From NCBI GenBank assembly GCA_014859965.1, contig JACZKQ010000083.1:1-64000 (forward strand): a stretch of 64,000 nt of DNA, written 5' to 3'. Below the pieces are notes generated by a model. The model saw only the letters and a program-made list of their open reading frames with translations. It was not told the DNA's origin and did not search any database. Source of the DNA: Phycisphaerae bacterium (GTDB lineage: Bacteria > Planctomycetota > Phycisphaerae > Sedimentisphaerales > Anaerohalosphaeraceae). A program made the position numbers and the translations under genes. Of this stretch, positions 18,602-28,254 are shown piece after piece (within the stretch, counting starts at the first letter, position 1; every line of letters starts with the position of its first letter).

Positions 18602-19546
18602 CTACAGGCACTCGGCGGCCCTGCCCGCGCAACGCAGCACCTGGAGTTTGTGCTTCACCATCAGCCGGATTGCCTCGCGGCCGGGTCCCAGGTATTTACG
18701 CGGGTCGAACTCACTTGGTTTTTCGGCAAAAACCTGCCGTATCTTTGCCGTTAAAGCCATACGCAGGTCGGTATCAATGTTTACCTTGCAAATGGCCATC
18801 TGAGCGGCTTCGGTAATCGCATCTTCGGGCACGCCCATCGCGTCGGGCATGGCGCCGCCGTACTTGTTGATCAAATCCTTGAATTCCCGGAGCACGCTGC
18901 TGGAACCGTGCATTACGAGCGGGAATCCGGGCAGGCGAGCGCCGATTTTTTCGATGACGTCGATGGCGAGTTTCGGGGCCGTCTTGAATTTGTAGGCGCC
19001 GTGGCTGGTTCCGATAGCCACCGCCAGCGAATCGACTTTGGTGCGTTCGATAAACTCAATCGCCTGATCCGGGTCGGTCAGATGGGCGCTGACGTCTTCT
19101 ACGCCGATGACGTCTTCTTCGATGCCGCCGAGCTGGCCGAGTTCGGCTTCGACGACAACGCCGTGATCATGCGCGTAATCGACGACCTCTTTGGTGATCT
19201 TGATGTTGCCTTCGAACGAGTGATGCGAGCCGTCGATCATGACCGACGTGAACCCGTCGTCGACACACTGTTTGCAGCATTCGAATGTATCGCCGTGATC
19301 CAGGTGCATGGCAATCGGAATGTCCGGATTCTCATTAACGGCGACGTCAATGATCGCCCGCAGGTAGCTCATGCTGGCGTATTCGCGGGCCCCGCGGCTG
19401 ATCTGCAGGATCAAAGGCGCCTTTTCTTCGGCGATCGCTTCGATAATGCCCTGGGTAATTTCCATGTTGTTTACGTTGAAGGCCCCTACTGCATAACCAT
19501 TGTTGTAGGCCATCTTAAACATCTTTTTTGTGTCGACTAAAGCCAT
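18602..19546 (-). CDS. fba: Class II fructose-bisphosphate aldolase
   Basis: 314 residues from the ATG at 19546, with AAGGGA upstream. A frame reaching 19966 is non-coding leader. The zinc enzyme cleaves fructose 1,6-bisphosphate. AFNVNNMEITQGII, the metal ligand region AMHLDHGDTFE, the invariant EAELGQLGGIEED, and the second His segment LVMHGSSSV are visible, ending DPRKYLGPGREAI. Tagatose-bisphosphate aldolase is the alternative, but DPRKYLGPGR favours the glycolytic type. It heads the minus-strand run and has its own strong promoter. Confidence 0.93.
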   Translation of the reverse strand: MALVDTKKMFKMAYNNGYAVGAFNVNNMEITQGIIEAIAEEKAPLILQISRGAREYASMSYLRAIIDVAVNENPDIPIAMHLDHGDTFECCKQCVDDGFTSVMIDGSHHSFEGNIKITKEVVDYAHDHGVVVEAELGQLGGIEEDVIGVEDVSAHLTDPDQAIEFIERTKVDSLAVAIGTSHGAYKFKTAPKLAIDVIEKIGARLPGFPLVMHGSSSVLREFKDLINKYGGAMPDAMGVPEDAITEAAQMAICKVNIDTDLRMALTAKIRQVFAEKPSEFDPRKYLGPGREAIRLMVKHKLQVLRCAGRAAECL

Positions 19547-19950
19547 GCTGTGGGGTCCCTTTCCCATAAGGATTAAACAGAAACACACCGGGCTTGAAGC
19601 GTCCCTTAACACTTCCTTTTTGCAGTTCCACCCGCGATTTCGGCGGTATTGTACCGTTCTTACGCAGGCCTTGTCAAATTGTTTGTCGGCGAAATTATGG
19701 TTAACGCCGGTTCCCAAAGCTGGGCGCAGCGTGTTGGCGGCGATGGATATCGGCCTGCAAATCATTTCGATGTATGCGCGTATGCGGCGCCAGTGCAGGT
19801 CACCGGCCCAGGCAGCGGATCGCACACGCTTGTGAACCGGAACGGGCGCAAAATCTTCAAACATCAGACAGTATTGCCGCTGTTTTACCGATGCAGTTTG
19901 CAGGGTTTCAACATGGGAGGACTCAGCGGTAAAGAATAAGGAGCAGCGAT
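19547..19950. other. Divergent fba-ku intergenic region
   Basis: About 400 bases between two divergent genes, holding the fba promoter. Near the right end AAGGAG precedes the ku start. No clear plus-strand promoter was recognised. Confidence 0.5.
19648..19677 (-). promoter_or_regulatory. Promoter of fba
   Basis: On the minus strand, TTGACA, an 18-base spacer and TACAAT. The leader would be about 95 bases before the fba ATG. Confidence 0.65.
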
Positions 19951-20796
19951 ATGCCTCCAAAGGCAACGTGGAAAGGCAACCTGAAGATTTCGCTGATCAG
20001 CTTTCCGGTACGGATCTATTCGGCGATCAGTTCCACCAACAAGATCAGCTTCCATCAACTGCACAAGGGCTGCGGCAAACGGATCAACTACAAGAAGAGC
20101 TGTCCGACGCATGGGGAACTGGACAAGTCGGAGATCGCCCGTGGCTACGAGTTCGAGAAGGGCAGATACATCATTTTGGAGGAATCCGACTTCGATAAGG
20201 TCAAGCTTGAGACGACCAAGACGATCGAAATCCGTCAGTTCATTCCCGCCGACACGCTCAACTGCATATATACCGATAGTGCCTATTATGTGGCTCCGGA
20301 TGGTCCCGTTGCCGAGGAAGCCTTTCGGGTGATCCGGGAGGCGATGCGGGATACCCATAAGACAGGGGTCGGGCAGGTCGCGATGCGGGACAGGGAGTAT
20401 CTGCTGGCCCTGCAAGTCTACCAGAAGGGCTTTTTACTGACCACTCTGCACTACGCCGATGAGGTCCGCAATGCCGCCCCATACTTTGAGGACATCGAAG
20501 ACGCCCCGGTGCCGGAGGATCAACTGCAGCTGGCCGAGCACTTGGTTGAGAACAAGAGCGGCACATTTGATCCTTCGCAGTTCAAGGACAAGTACAACGA
20601 CGCGCTTCTGGCGGTCATCAAGGCGAAGATCAGCGGAGAAGAGCCGCCGGTGGTGCAGGAGCAGGAGGCCAGAGAAGTGGGCGGGCTGATGGATGCCCTC
20701 AAGCAGAGCATCTCCGAGACCGAGGCGGAGAGGGGCAAGACAAAACCTCCCGCCCGGAGCGTCAAAAAGAAGAAGACCGCCAAAAAGAAGGCCTGA
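19951..20796 (+). CDS. ku: Bacterial Ku, non-homologous end joining
   Basis: 281 residues. It is a homodimeric ring that binds broken DNA ends and recruits ligase. The N-terminus ATWKGNLKISLISFPVRIYSA and FHQLHKGCGKRINYKK are hallmarks of bacterial Ku. The C-terminal tail is very basic (KKKKTAKKKA), as in Ku proteins with DNA-sliding tails. AAGGAG lies seven bases before the ATG. The ligase begins six bases after the stop, so the two are co-translated. Confidence 0.96.
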   Translation: MPPKATWKGNLKISLISFPVRIYSAISSTNKISFHQLHKGCGKRINYKKSCPTHGELDKSEIARGYEFEKGRYIILEESDFDKVKLETTKTIEIRQFIPADTLNCIYTDSAYYVAPDGPVAEEAFRVIREAMRDTHKTGVGQVAMRDREYLLALQVYQKGFLLTTLHYADEVRNAAPYFEDIEDAPVPEDQLQLAEHLVENKSGTFDPSQFKDKYNDALLAVIKAKISGEEPPVVQEQEAREVGGLMDALKQSISETEAERGKTKPPARSVKKKKTAKKKA

Positions 20797-20802
20797 TCGG
20801 TT

Positions 20803-21732
20803 ATGTCCGGCAAAGGTCCACCGGTTGTGTCGCTTCCCCGCCGCGTCAGCCCCATGTTGGCATGGTCGGCCGAAGAGCCGTTCGATTCTGCTCATCATGT
20901 TTTCGAGATCAAGTGGGACGGCAGCCGCTGCCTGGCCTTCGTCGAGCCGAATCGGTTCTGCCTCCAGAACCGACGATTTATGGAGATGCGGCAGCGGTAT
21001 CCTGAACTGGCGGTGCTCAGGAATCTGCCGGCCGGGACACTGGTGGATGGAGAAATTGTGGTGCTCCAGGGCGGCAAACCTTCATTCGAGAGGCTCCAGC
21101 AGCGAGAGCACGTCCAGGAACCGGTCAAAATCGCCATCCTGAGCCAGCGGCTTCCGGCGACCCTGATGGCGTTTGATCTGCTCTATGACCATGGCGAAAA
21201 AATCACCGGCCAGCCGCTGATGGAGCGGCGGCGGCGATTAGTTGAGCTGATCCGAGGTCTCCAAAGTCCTCATGTGCTTCACTCCGACACCATTGCCGAG
21301 CACGGGATCGCCCTGTTCACGGAGGTCGTCAAAATGGGCATGGAGGGAATCATGGCAAAGCGGATTGACAGCCCCTACCTTGTCGGCAAACGCAGCGACC
21401 ACTGGCTCAAGATCAAGGTCGCCGACATAAGCATACTCGAGGTCATCGGCTATGTGCCTATTGCCGGGCGCCACGAGGTCGGAGCGCTGGCTCTCGCCCG
21501 GCGGGACCAGGGAACGCTTGTTTACGTTGCCAAGGTCGGAAGCGGCTTCACGGAGGCCCAGCGCAAAAGTCTTTATGAGCAGATGCAGCAAACAAGGGAT
21601 CTGGAATCCAGACCCGCGGGAATGCCAGAAGCCGCGGTGGGCAAGGCGTTTGGCAAAAATTGCCGGGTGCGGCACTTCGGTTTGACAACCGGCGGACAGC
21701 CCCGGGCGCCGGTTTTTGTCGGCTGGGCTTGA
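20803..21732 (+). CDS. ATP-dependent DNA ligase, LigD ligase-domain type
   Basis: 309 residues, the adenylation plus OB-fold domains only. The active lysine is Lys37 in EIKWDGSR. Further nucleotidyltransferase motifs are FDLLYD, MEGIMAKR and WLKIKV. No polymerase or 3'-phosphoesterase domain is fused, unlike mycobacterial or Pseudomonas LigD, so those activities must be elsewhere or absent. Placement six bases after ku identifies the NHEJ role: sealing ends held by Ku. Confidence 0.93.
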   Translation: MSGKGPPVVSLPRRVSPMLAWSAEEPFDSAHHVFEIKWDGSRCLAFVEPNRFCLQNRRFMEMRQRYPELAVLRNLPAGTLVDGEIVVLQGGKPSFERLQQREHVQEPVKIAILSQRLPATLMAFDLLYDHGEKITGQPLMERRRRLVELIRGLQSPHVLHSDTIAEHGIALFTEVVKMGMEGIMAKRIDSPYLVGKRSDHWLKIKVADISILEVIGYVPIAGRHEVGALALARRDQGTLVYVAKVGSGFTEAQRKSLYEQMQQTRDLESRPAGMPEAAVGKAFGKNCRVRHFGLTTGGQPRAPVFVGWA

Positions 21733-21763
21733 TTTTTCGGCCGCCGGAAGGTATCCTGCGGCA

Positions 21764-22654
21764 ATGAAAACCCTATCCAAAAAGTTTGAGCCTTCGAGCC
21801 CCTCTAAGAGCACGCATGTGCAGAGGCAGTATACCCCCCAGGAGGTCTGCGGAGCTCTCGGCATCGAAGAAAACACCCTTGAGCGGTGGATACGGCTCGG
21901 ACTGGTCCGCCCTCAGAACGGCCGCTATGATTTCCATGACCTCATCGCCATGCAGACGATTCAACGACTCATGCAGTCCGGTGTGGCGGTTGAGACGGTA
22001 GCCGCGAGCGTGCGCAAACTGGCGCGTGTGCTGCCGGACGTCGAACGCCCCCTCAGCAAGTACGTTTTTATTGCCGAATCAAAAGAGCGGATTCTGGTGG
22101 ACATAGGGCATGCAAAACTGACCCCGGACGGACAATTCGTATTTGATTTGGACCGGGCCGCAGGGTGCGTCGCCACGATTCGCCTGAGCGAACAGATAAG
22201 CCGGACCTCGGACGAATGGTTTCATTGCGGACAAGCGGCGGAGGATGAGGAGCAGTTTGTGCAGGCCTTGCACGCGTATCGGCAGGCGGTTCGGCTCTGT
22301 CCGCAATTTGCGGAGGCGCACTTCCACATCGCCAATGTGCTCTGCGGCATGGGCAGAATACAGGCTGCCGAGGAGCGGTACCGTGCCGCGGTCGAGCACG
22401 ACCCGGATATGGCCGAGGCCTGGTACAATCTGGCGCACGTGCAGGAGCAGCAGGGAGATCTGGCTGCCGCCGTGCAAAGCCTGGAGGAGGCGGTGAGCGT
22501 TGCGCCCGAATATGCGGATGCGCATTTTAACCTGGCCCTGCTGCTGGAGAGGAGCGGCCGGAAGATTGAAGCTGTTGCGCACTGGAAACTTTATCTGCGG
22601 CTTGACTCGGCCAGCGATTGGGCAAAGCTCGCCCGTTCTTACCTTGCAGGATAG
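21764..22654 (+). CDS. MerR-type HTH protein with TPR repeats, NHEJ-linked
   Basis: 296 residues from the ATG at 21764. Residues about 20-90 form a MerR-like winged helix (YTPQEVCGALGIEENTLERW, then YDFHDLIAMQTIQRL). Residues about 180-290 form roughly three TPR units (AEAHFHIANVLCGMGRIQAA; AEAWYNLAHVQEQQGDLAAA; ADAHFNLALLLERSGRKIEA). A MerR DNA-binding domain joined to TPRs suggests a regulator or a protein that links DNA to partners. It follows the ligase by 31 bases in the same direction, so a part in end joining or its control is likely but inferred. Confidence 0.8.
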   Translation: MKTLSKKFEPSSPSKSTHVQRQYTPQEVCGALGIEENTLERWIRLGLVRPQNGRYDFHDLIAMQTIQRLMQSGVAVETVAASVRKLARVLPDVERPLSKYVFIAESKERILVDIGHAKLTPDGQFVFDLDRAAGCVATIRLSEQISRTSDEWFHCGQAAEDEEQFVQALHAYRQAVRLCPQFAEAHFHIANVLCGMGRIQAAEERYRAAVEHDPDMAEAWYNLAHVQEQQGDLAAAVQSLEEAVSVAPEYADAHFNLALLLERSGRKIEAVAHWKLYLRLDSASDWAKLARSYLAG

Positions 22655-22734
22655 TAACGACATCCAAGGGGCATGCCCCACAAGGGGCTCAGCTCTGCCA
22701 TTCACTGGCTTTGCCTGCCGGGCTTCGATGTGTA

Positions 22735-25700
22735 TCAATCGTCAATAATCGGACCGGCGAGAGCCGTGTACTTGCGGCGGCCGAGCGCCAACTCATCCAC
22801 GCCTTGCGGGAACAAACTGAACACCAGCGATTGCCGGTCCAGCGACTCGTCGGCGGCAAATGTCAAACCGTAGTACAGCCGATGGTATCGCCGCAAAAGA
22901 GTGACTTCGCTGCGAACGCTCTTGCCGTAATCAAAGTTGTACTCCTGCGAGAACGAGACGGTGTATCGCGGGGTCAAGGCATAGGTCAGGGCCGCGACAA
23001 CAGAATTGGAGCCTTTCTCGAGAACATTGCCGTCCGGATCGGTGATAATCACGGGACGGAGATAGCGATTGCCCAGGTAAAAGCTGATATCAGGGTAAAT
23101 GTACCTCGCCACGCCGACGTTAAACTGCTGGACAACGCCGGAGCGGATATCGTAGTTCAGATCGCTCAGGATCGAGGTGGTATCGCTGATGCGCCACGCG
23201 TAGTCGGCATTGATGGAATCGCGAACCAGTCCAAAGAAACGTGAATCACGGCGGATGCCGACAGGAATTTGGGGGTTGTTCCAGATATACTCGGCGGGCC
23301 CGTAAGTGTTGGCCGGCCCCTGCGAACTGGGCGCGTTCTCCTTAACCCATGTGGCGTTCACATCCAGCCGCATCCAGTTAAAGCTGCGGAGGTTCTGGGG
23401 CGTGCCGCGCCGCGATTGCCACCGCTGCGACAAGCCCAGATTGTATGTGTCCCGCATGTCAAAACTGTTGTCAGTGGCGTTATACAGGGCGGCCTCAAAG
23501 TGCGGCTTGATGATGTGCCGCATGCCGTTGAGGTCCCAGAATTCAGACTTGTAGAACGGGTCTTCTTTCCAGAGCATCGTCGCCATGCGCACGCCGACTT
23601 CACCCAGGCCCACGCTGTCGTCGCCGGGGTGGATGGCTCGACCGTCCAGAGTTCTGGTAAAGCCGGCCTGATCCTCGAAGGCGTAGGTTCCCGCCACGTA
23701 GGGCACGACCTTGACGGCGTTGAGCAGCAGAGGCAGGTCCACCTCGTTTCGGGTAAACGCAAAGGTGTAGAAATCCTGGCTCATGCTGCTTGAGGCCCCC
23801 GAACCCTGCCGGTCACGCTGACGGCCGATCTGGGTGTCGCTGTAGAAGGTCAGCTTATGGTCCCACAGGGACTGACCTTTCAAGTGATATTCGAGCGTCG
23901 GCAGTTCCTCAGTGACGGTTTCAAAGTCATTGATGCGCGGCTTGGCAAGAAATGAGAACGCCCAGTTATCTTTGAGACGCTTCAGATAGACCAGGGTTTC
24001 CTGAGGCTTTCCGTTATTGAACTCGGAGCGATAGAAGGATTCCAAAAAGTTCTCGTCGGACAAGTAGCTGACTTCGGTCGTCAGCTGCCAGTCATAGGGG
24101 AGGTACTGGCGGTGGCGGAAGCCAAAACGTCCGCGGGTCTCGTCCGGGGGTTCGAGGTTTCTGCGGGAGCTGATGCGGCCGAGCCTGTCTTCGCCGCTGT
24201 CATGAATGATATAGCCTAACATCTCTCCGTAATAATCGTCCCTGACATATTCGACGGATGCGCCGACGCCGGGACCGCGCTCGCTGAAATAGTCCAGCGC
24301 CAGCGTGCTGTCAACGCCCGCCGGTTCCTCGCGCCCGAGCAGACGGGCCAGATACCACTCGGTCTGAATCAACGCGCCATTATTGGAATCGTGACCGGCG
24401 GTGATTCGCTTAATGGGCAGGTCCGGCCGTTCGAAATTGGTTCGGAGCTTCGGCCACTTGAAGAGGGTCGTGCCGTCATATTTGATCGCCACGCCGCGGA
24501 GGGTTGCGTCATAGCTGCCTTCGTCGAGTCTCTTGCCCGTGCGTGCGTCGATGCTGGTGGTGTCCGTGAGGACCATTTGCGAGGCATGCAGCGACACCTG
24601 GGGCATATAGAACTCGCTGGTGGTGAGGGTAATGTCCTCAGCCTGAAATACCTCCTCGGAAACCGCGCGGAGTTTGGCGGCCCTGATGTAGATGGGAATG
24701 CCGCGGACGGGATCGAAGTTGCGCATTTCCGCGTTGACGGCTAAGGCGCTGCGGGTCTGAAAATTGTAGAAAAGCTCGTCGGCCCGAAGAGTCCGCGGGC
24801 CTTCGGTCATGACGATGTTGCCTTTGAAGTAGATCGACTGCACGGCGCCGGCAGGTATGGATGTTTCGGCGGTTGCGCCTTCGGCCAGCGCGACGTCGTT
24901 TCCGCCATAGTAGATTACGGCGCTGTCGGCCATGAACTCAATGAGATTGCCCTGGTCGTCGCGTTTCTGCCAAAGATAGAAGCGGCCGGTCACAGTGGCG
25001 ACGCTCAGCCCATCCTGCGCAGTGGTCTTCTCGAGAACCGGGGCCGGTTCCCAGAGTGCGGCGATATTCACGGGGTATTCCAATTTGGGCTGCTCTTGCA
25101 CGAGTTCAATGGTTTTGGGGGCGGCAGCTTTTTCACGGGCGATTTCGGGGGCGAACTCGCGGACGACTTCTACGACGTCCGGCACCTCCGCGCTGCGTGC
25201 AATGGCGGGACGGGTCTTAACCGGAGCCATTACCGCCAGGGCGTTCTGGTACAGAGGCACATTGGAAAGGTCGCCGGGCGCTCCCATGCGGTGGTCTTCG
25301 GCTGTGGCGAAGACCTGCCCAGTCACCTGGAAACGCGCCACAAGGGCTTCTCCACGGTCGATGACGACCTGGCTGAGATCGGTGGTGCGGGCGGCCTTGC
25401 CCGCGGCGATGGATACATTGTGTTCAAGATACACCCGCGCATCATGCTGGATATGCGAGACCTGCCGAAATTCGGTCGCAAGCGTGCGAAGAAAAACGAC
25501 CGCCCTGTCGCTCGAAAGGCGATGATCGCCGATTGTCATGGAAAAACCGTTGTCGAACACGAGCACATGCGTGTCTTTGAGTTCCGGGCCTTTGTAGATG
25601 GAAAGCGTCTGACCCTGAATGTGCAGGTCCTGCCCCGCGAAATATTCGCCCGGCTTGACCGGGTCGTCGACGGCCCATGTCGCCGCTGAAAGGGCCAGCA

Positions 25701-25767
25701 CCGTAAATATTGCAGTCAAAAGGCTCTTATGCATTACTCGTCGCCCCATACAACCAAGCGTCTCCAT
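22735..25767 (-). CDS. lptD: LPS-assembly outer membrane protein LptD (OstA)
   Basis: Up to 1010 residues. Possible starts are 25767, 25749 and 25734; the signal peptide MHKSLLTAIFTVLALSAATWA begins at the last, but ribosome signals do not decide. Two OstA/LptA-like beta-jellyroll stretches occupy the N-terminal half (for example FKGNIVMTEGPRTLRADEL), followed by a large barrel ending NYDIRSG...SFSQEYNFDYG. It inserts lipopolysaccharide into the outer leaflet with LptE. The length and an extended jellyroll region are larger than in enterobacteria. Its presence supports an LPS-bearing outer membrane. Confidence 0.85.
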   Translation of the reverse strand: METLGCMGRRVMHKSLLTAIFTVLALSAATWAVDDPVKPGEYFAGQDLHIQGQTLSIYKGPELKDTHVLVFDNGFSMTIGDHRLSSDRAVVFLRTLATEFRQVSHIQHDARVYLEHNVSIAAGKAARTTDLSQVVIDRGEALVARFQVTGQVFATAEDHRMGAPGDLSNVPLYQNALAVMAPVKTRPAIARSAEVPDVVEVVREFAPEIAREKAAAPKTIELVQEQPKLEYPVNIAALWEPAPVLEKTTAQDGLSVATVTGRFYLWQKRDDQGNLIEFMADSAVIYYGGNDVALAEGATAETSIPAGAVQSIYFKGNIVMTEGPRTLRADELFYNFQTRSALAVNAEMRNFDPVRGIPIYIRAAKLRAVSEEVFQAEDITLTTSEFYMPQVSLHASQMVLTDTTSIDARTGKRLDEGSYDATLRGVAIKYDGTTLFKWPKLRTNFERPDLPIKRITAGHDSNNGALIQTEWYLARLLGREEPAGVDSTLALDYFSERGPGVGASVEYVRDDYYGEMLGYIIHDSGEDRLGRISSRRNLEPPDETRGRFGFRHRQYLPYDWQLTTEVSYLSDENFLESFYRSEFNNGKPQETLVYLKRLKDNWAFSFLAKPRINDFETVTEELPTLEYHLKGQSLWDHKLTFYSDTQIGRQRDRQGSGASSSMSQDFYTFAFTRNEVDLPLLLNAVKVVPYVAGTYAFEDQAGFTRTLDGRAIHPGDDSVGLGEVGVRMATMLWKEDPFYKSEFWDLNGMRHIIKPHFEAALYNATDNSFDMRDTYNLGLSQRWQSRRGTPQNLRSFNWMRLDVNATWVKENAPSSQGPANTYGPAEYIWNNPQIPVGIRRDSRFFGLVRDSINADYAWRISDTTSILSDLNYDIRSGVVQQFNVGVARYIYPDISFYLGNRYLRPVIITDPDGNVLEKGSNSVVAALTYALTPRYTVSFSQEYNFDYGKSVRSEVTLLRRYHRLYYGLTFAADESLDRQSLVFSLFPQGVDELALGRRKYTALAGPIIDD

Positions 25768-25910
25768 ACTCGGCCCGAATTCCTTAACGGGTCGCGGGTG
25801 CGATTATAACCGGTTGCGGCGGTAAATCCAGCCAAAAGCCGAAGAATAATAAGATCGTGGGGGCTTTCTGCCGGGGCGAAAAAGCGAGCCGGTGGCGATC
25901 CTGCGCGCAG

Positions 25911-25950
25911 AAAAAAGCCGCCGCGACACCCATAGGGATCGGCCGGCGGC
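25911..25950 (-). terminator. Rho-independent terminator after the XRE-S24 gene
   Basis: Read on the minus strand, GCCGCCG and CGGCGGC form a 7 bp stem with a 20-base loop followed by six T, starting 19 bases after the stop codon. Confidence 0.65.
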
Positions 25951-25968
25951 GCTGTTTCAGTGCTGGCA

Positions 25969-26745
25969 TCACAGGTTTTCGTAGCGGATGACGGCTCGGT
26001 ACATGCCGCTGATTCGATCGCCCTCGATGATAGTGGGTGCGTAATTCTGGTTTCTGGGCTGAAGACGCAGGCGGCCGTCGGCCTCGAAGAATACCCGCTT
26101 GAAAGTGGTTTCGTGCGGGTGGCTGAAGCGAATAAAACAGTCGTCGCCGTTCCGCACGTCCGTGGAGGGCGAGAAGATGACAATTTCACCTTCGCGGAAT
26201 TTAGGCTCCATGGAATCCCCGACGACGCGAACGGCGAAGGCGTTGGGATCATGAATACCGGGGCAGCGGACGTAATCGTCGGCGTAACCCACGGGGTAAC
26301 CCAGGTCGTCAAAGTCGACAGGGTAGCCGGCCGCGACCCTATTAATGACGGGGACGAGCATGCCCGCCTTCACTTCGTGCTCGACGGGCTGAGTATTTAA
26401 GTCCTCTTCCGACAGGATGTTAGAGAGTTGGGAAACATCGGTGTTCTTCTGGATAACGTCCTGGAGGATTTGCCGCAGCCTGCGGTTCTGGGCATCAGCT
26501 TTTTCATAGTTTTCGCGGATGTCGGCGGGCATGCGTTCGAGATGGCCTATGTTCAGCAGCAGCCCGGTCTCAAAACCCAGAGCCGTTTCCAGACGGCGGA
26601 GCAGGATGTCGCTCGGAGGATTTCTGACTCTGCCCGTTTCTATGGTGGACAGGTAAGGTTTCGAAAAACCCGTCTTGGCGGCGACTTCGTCCAGGGTGTA
26701 GTGGAGTTCTTCACGTCGTTTCCTAAGGATCTGGCCTAAGGACAT
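25969..26745 (-). CDS. LexA-like XRE/S24 transcriptional regulator
   Basis: 258 residues. An XRE helix-turn-helix (residues about 5-60: YTLDEVAAKTGFSKPYLSTI) is joined to an S24 peptidase domain. The self-cleavage bond Ala139-Gly140 lies in NRVAAGYPVDF, the catalytic Ser178 in VVGDSMEP, and the Lys216 in TTFKRV. Spacings of 38 and 38 residues are close to those in LexA and phage CI, so RecA-stimulated self-cleavage is plausible. Its own upstream region has a strong promoter flanked by an inverted repeat, which suggests autorepression. It does not look like the canonical LexA because the DNA-binding domain is XRE, not winged helix. Confidence 0.88.
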   Translation of the reverse strand: MSLGQILRKRREELHYTLDEVAAKTGFSKPYLSTIETGRVRNPPSDILLRRLETALGFETGLLLNIGHLERMPADIRENYEKADAQNRRLRQILQDVIQKNTDVSQLSNILSEEDLNTQPVEHEVKAGMLVPVINRVAAGYPVDFDDLGYPVGYADDYVRCPGIHDPNAFAVRVVGDSMEPKFREGEIVIFSPSTDVRNGDDCFIRFSHPHETTFKRVFFEADGRLRLQPRNQNYAPTIIEGDRISGMYRAVIRYENL

Positions 26746-26788
26746 GGCAATACTCCTAAAGAAATATTTTCGGTAATCGAGCCGTGCT

Positions 26789-26826
26789 CTTTTAGTAAAT
26801 TATAACACGATCCACTATAAAAGCAA
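26789..26826 (-). promoter_or_regulatory. Promoter and candidate operator of the XRE-S24 gene
   Basis: On the minus strand, TTGCTT (26821-26826), 16 bases, TATAAT (26799-26804). The -10 region and spacer are bracketed by CTTTTAGT at 26789-26796 and ACTATAAAAG at 26814-26823, an imperfect inverted repeat, well placed for repressor binding. AGGAG precedes the start codon. Confidence 0.6.
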
Positions 26827-27039
26827 GGTTTTTGATAAATAAAAAACAATCATATTGCATGTCACAGCCTCTGAGATAGCGAAATTTGCGTCTACAGCAC
26901 AAAAGCTTGGTTTTTATCGGCCATACCAATCAAGCCAATGTCGGCAGAAACTGAAGAAATACTTTAGCAATCCAAACCATTGTCAATTGTGTGTGACTGG
27001 TTGACGAGCGGCCTTTTTGTGGAGTTCACTTCAGTCGGG

Positions 27040-28254
27040 TTATCCTTTAACGAAGGTTTCCCCTTCGAATCGAGCGATAACTGCCGCCCCGCAGGCGTCG
27101 CCCCAGACGTTGACGGCGGTTCGGAACATGTCCAGGATGCGGTCGACGGCGAAGATGACCGCGATGCCCTCGGCGGGCAGTCGCACGGCATGGAGGACGA
27201 TGACCATGGTGACCAGGCCCGCCGACGGAATAGCGGCCGCTCCGATGGAAGCCAGGGTCGCGGTGAGCATGATGATGAGCTGGTGGCCGACAGTCATCTC
27301 CGCGGCGTAGGCCTGGGCGATGAACATCGCGGCGACGGCTTCATAGAGTGCGGTGCCGTCCATGTTGACGGTTGCCCCGAGCGGGATAACAAAGCTGGTA
27401 ACTCTGTTGGAAACGCCCGCGTTGACTTCCAGACAGTCCATGGTCACAGGCAAAGTGGCGGCCGAACTGGCCGTACTGAAAGCGGTGGCGACGGCGGTGA
27501 ACATGTGTCGAAAGAACCGCAGCGGCGAATAGCGGGCAAAGACGAGCAGCAGCAGCGGCAGTATGACACAGGCATGGAGGGTCAGGCCGAGCAGAACGGT
27601 CGCCATGTACCGGCCAAGGTGGACGATGACCCCCCAGCCAAGCGTGCCGACAACATAGGCCATGAGGGCGAAGACACCGATGGGGGCCAGGCACATGATC
27701 CAGCCCGTGATCTTGAGCATGACGGCGTTGAGGGCGTTGAAGAAGTCGGCCAGCGGCCTGGCCTTTTCGCCTGTGAGACTGATGGCGACGCCGAGTACGA
27801 GCGAAAAGAAGATGATGGACAGGAACTTCGAGCCGGCCGCGGCGTTGACGATGTTGTCGGGTACAATGTCATTGAGGATCGAGGTGACGGTGGGCGGTTC
27901 ATGCTCGGCGATCGACCGGACGGCCTCATCGGCGGCGGGCATTTGAAAGCCGTCGCCGGGACGCAGCGCATTGACAAGAACAAGGCCGATCGTGACGGCG
28001 ATCAGCGTCGTGGCAAGATAGTACGCGAACGTTCGCAGGCCGATGCGGCCCAGCGCACGCACGTTTCCAATACTGATAACGCCGGAAACCATCGACGCCG
28101 TGATCAGCGGAATGATAATCATCTTCAGCAGGCGAATGAACATATCGCCGACAATCTTGACGTGGACGGCGCGTTCCTGAAGAACGAGACCTGCGGCGAC
28201 TCCGGCGACCAGGGCGATCAGTATTTGAGTATGAATCTTAATCTTCAGTTTCAA
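27040..28254 (-). CDS. Dicarboxylate/glutamate:cation symporter (DAACS family)
   Basis: 404 residues from a TTG; an in-frame stop lies five codons upstream, so no longer start is possible. Eight helices and the family re-entrant loops are visible: the Ser-rich FSTASSAATLP, the NMDGTALYE sodium/substrate motif, and DRILDMFRTAVNVWGDA near the end. It imports glutamate, aspartate or C4-dicarboxylates with sodium or protons. The gene is single. The next minus-strand gene (XRE-S24) has its own promoter about 210 bases on. Confidence 0.92.
   Translation of the reverse strand: MKLKIKIHTQILIALVAGVAAGLVLQERAVHVKIVGDMFIRLLKMIIIPLITASMVSGVISIGNVRALGRIGLRTFAYYLATTLIAVTIGLVLVNALRPGDGFQMPAADEAVRSIAEHEPPTVTSILNDIVPDNIVNAAAGSKFLSIIFFSLVLGVAISLTGEKARPLADFFNALNAVMLKITGWIMCLAPIGVFALMAYVVGTLGWGVIVHLGRYMATVLLGLTLHACVILPLLLLVFARYSPLRFFRHMFTAVATAFSTASSAATLPVTMDCLEVNAGVSNRVTSFVIPLGATVNMDGTALYEAVAAMFIAQAYAAEMTVGHQLIIMLTATLASIGAAAIPSAGLVTMVIVLHAVRLPAEGIAVIFAVDRILDMFRTAVNVWGDACGAAVIARFEGETFVKG

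Noticed and set aside
17060-18754. 564-residue plus-strand frame
   Set aside because: Antisense to the S41 protease; no ribosome site or known motif.
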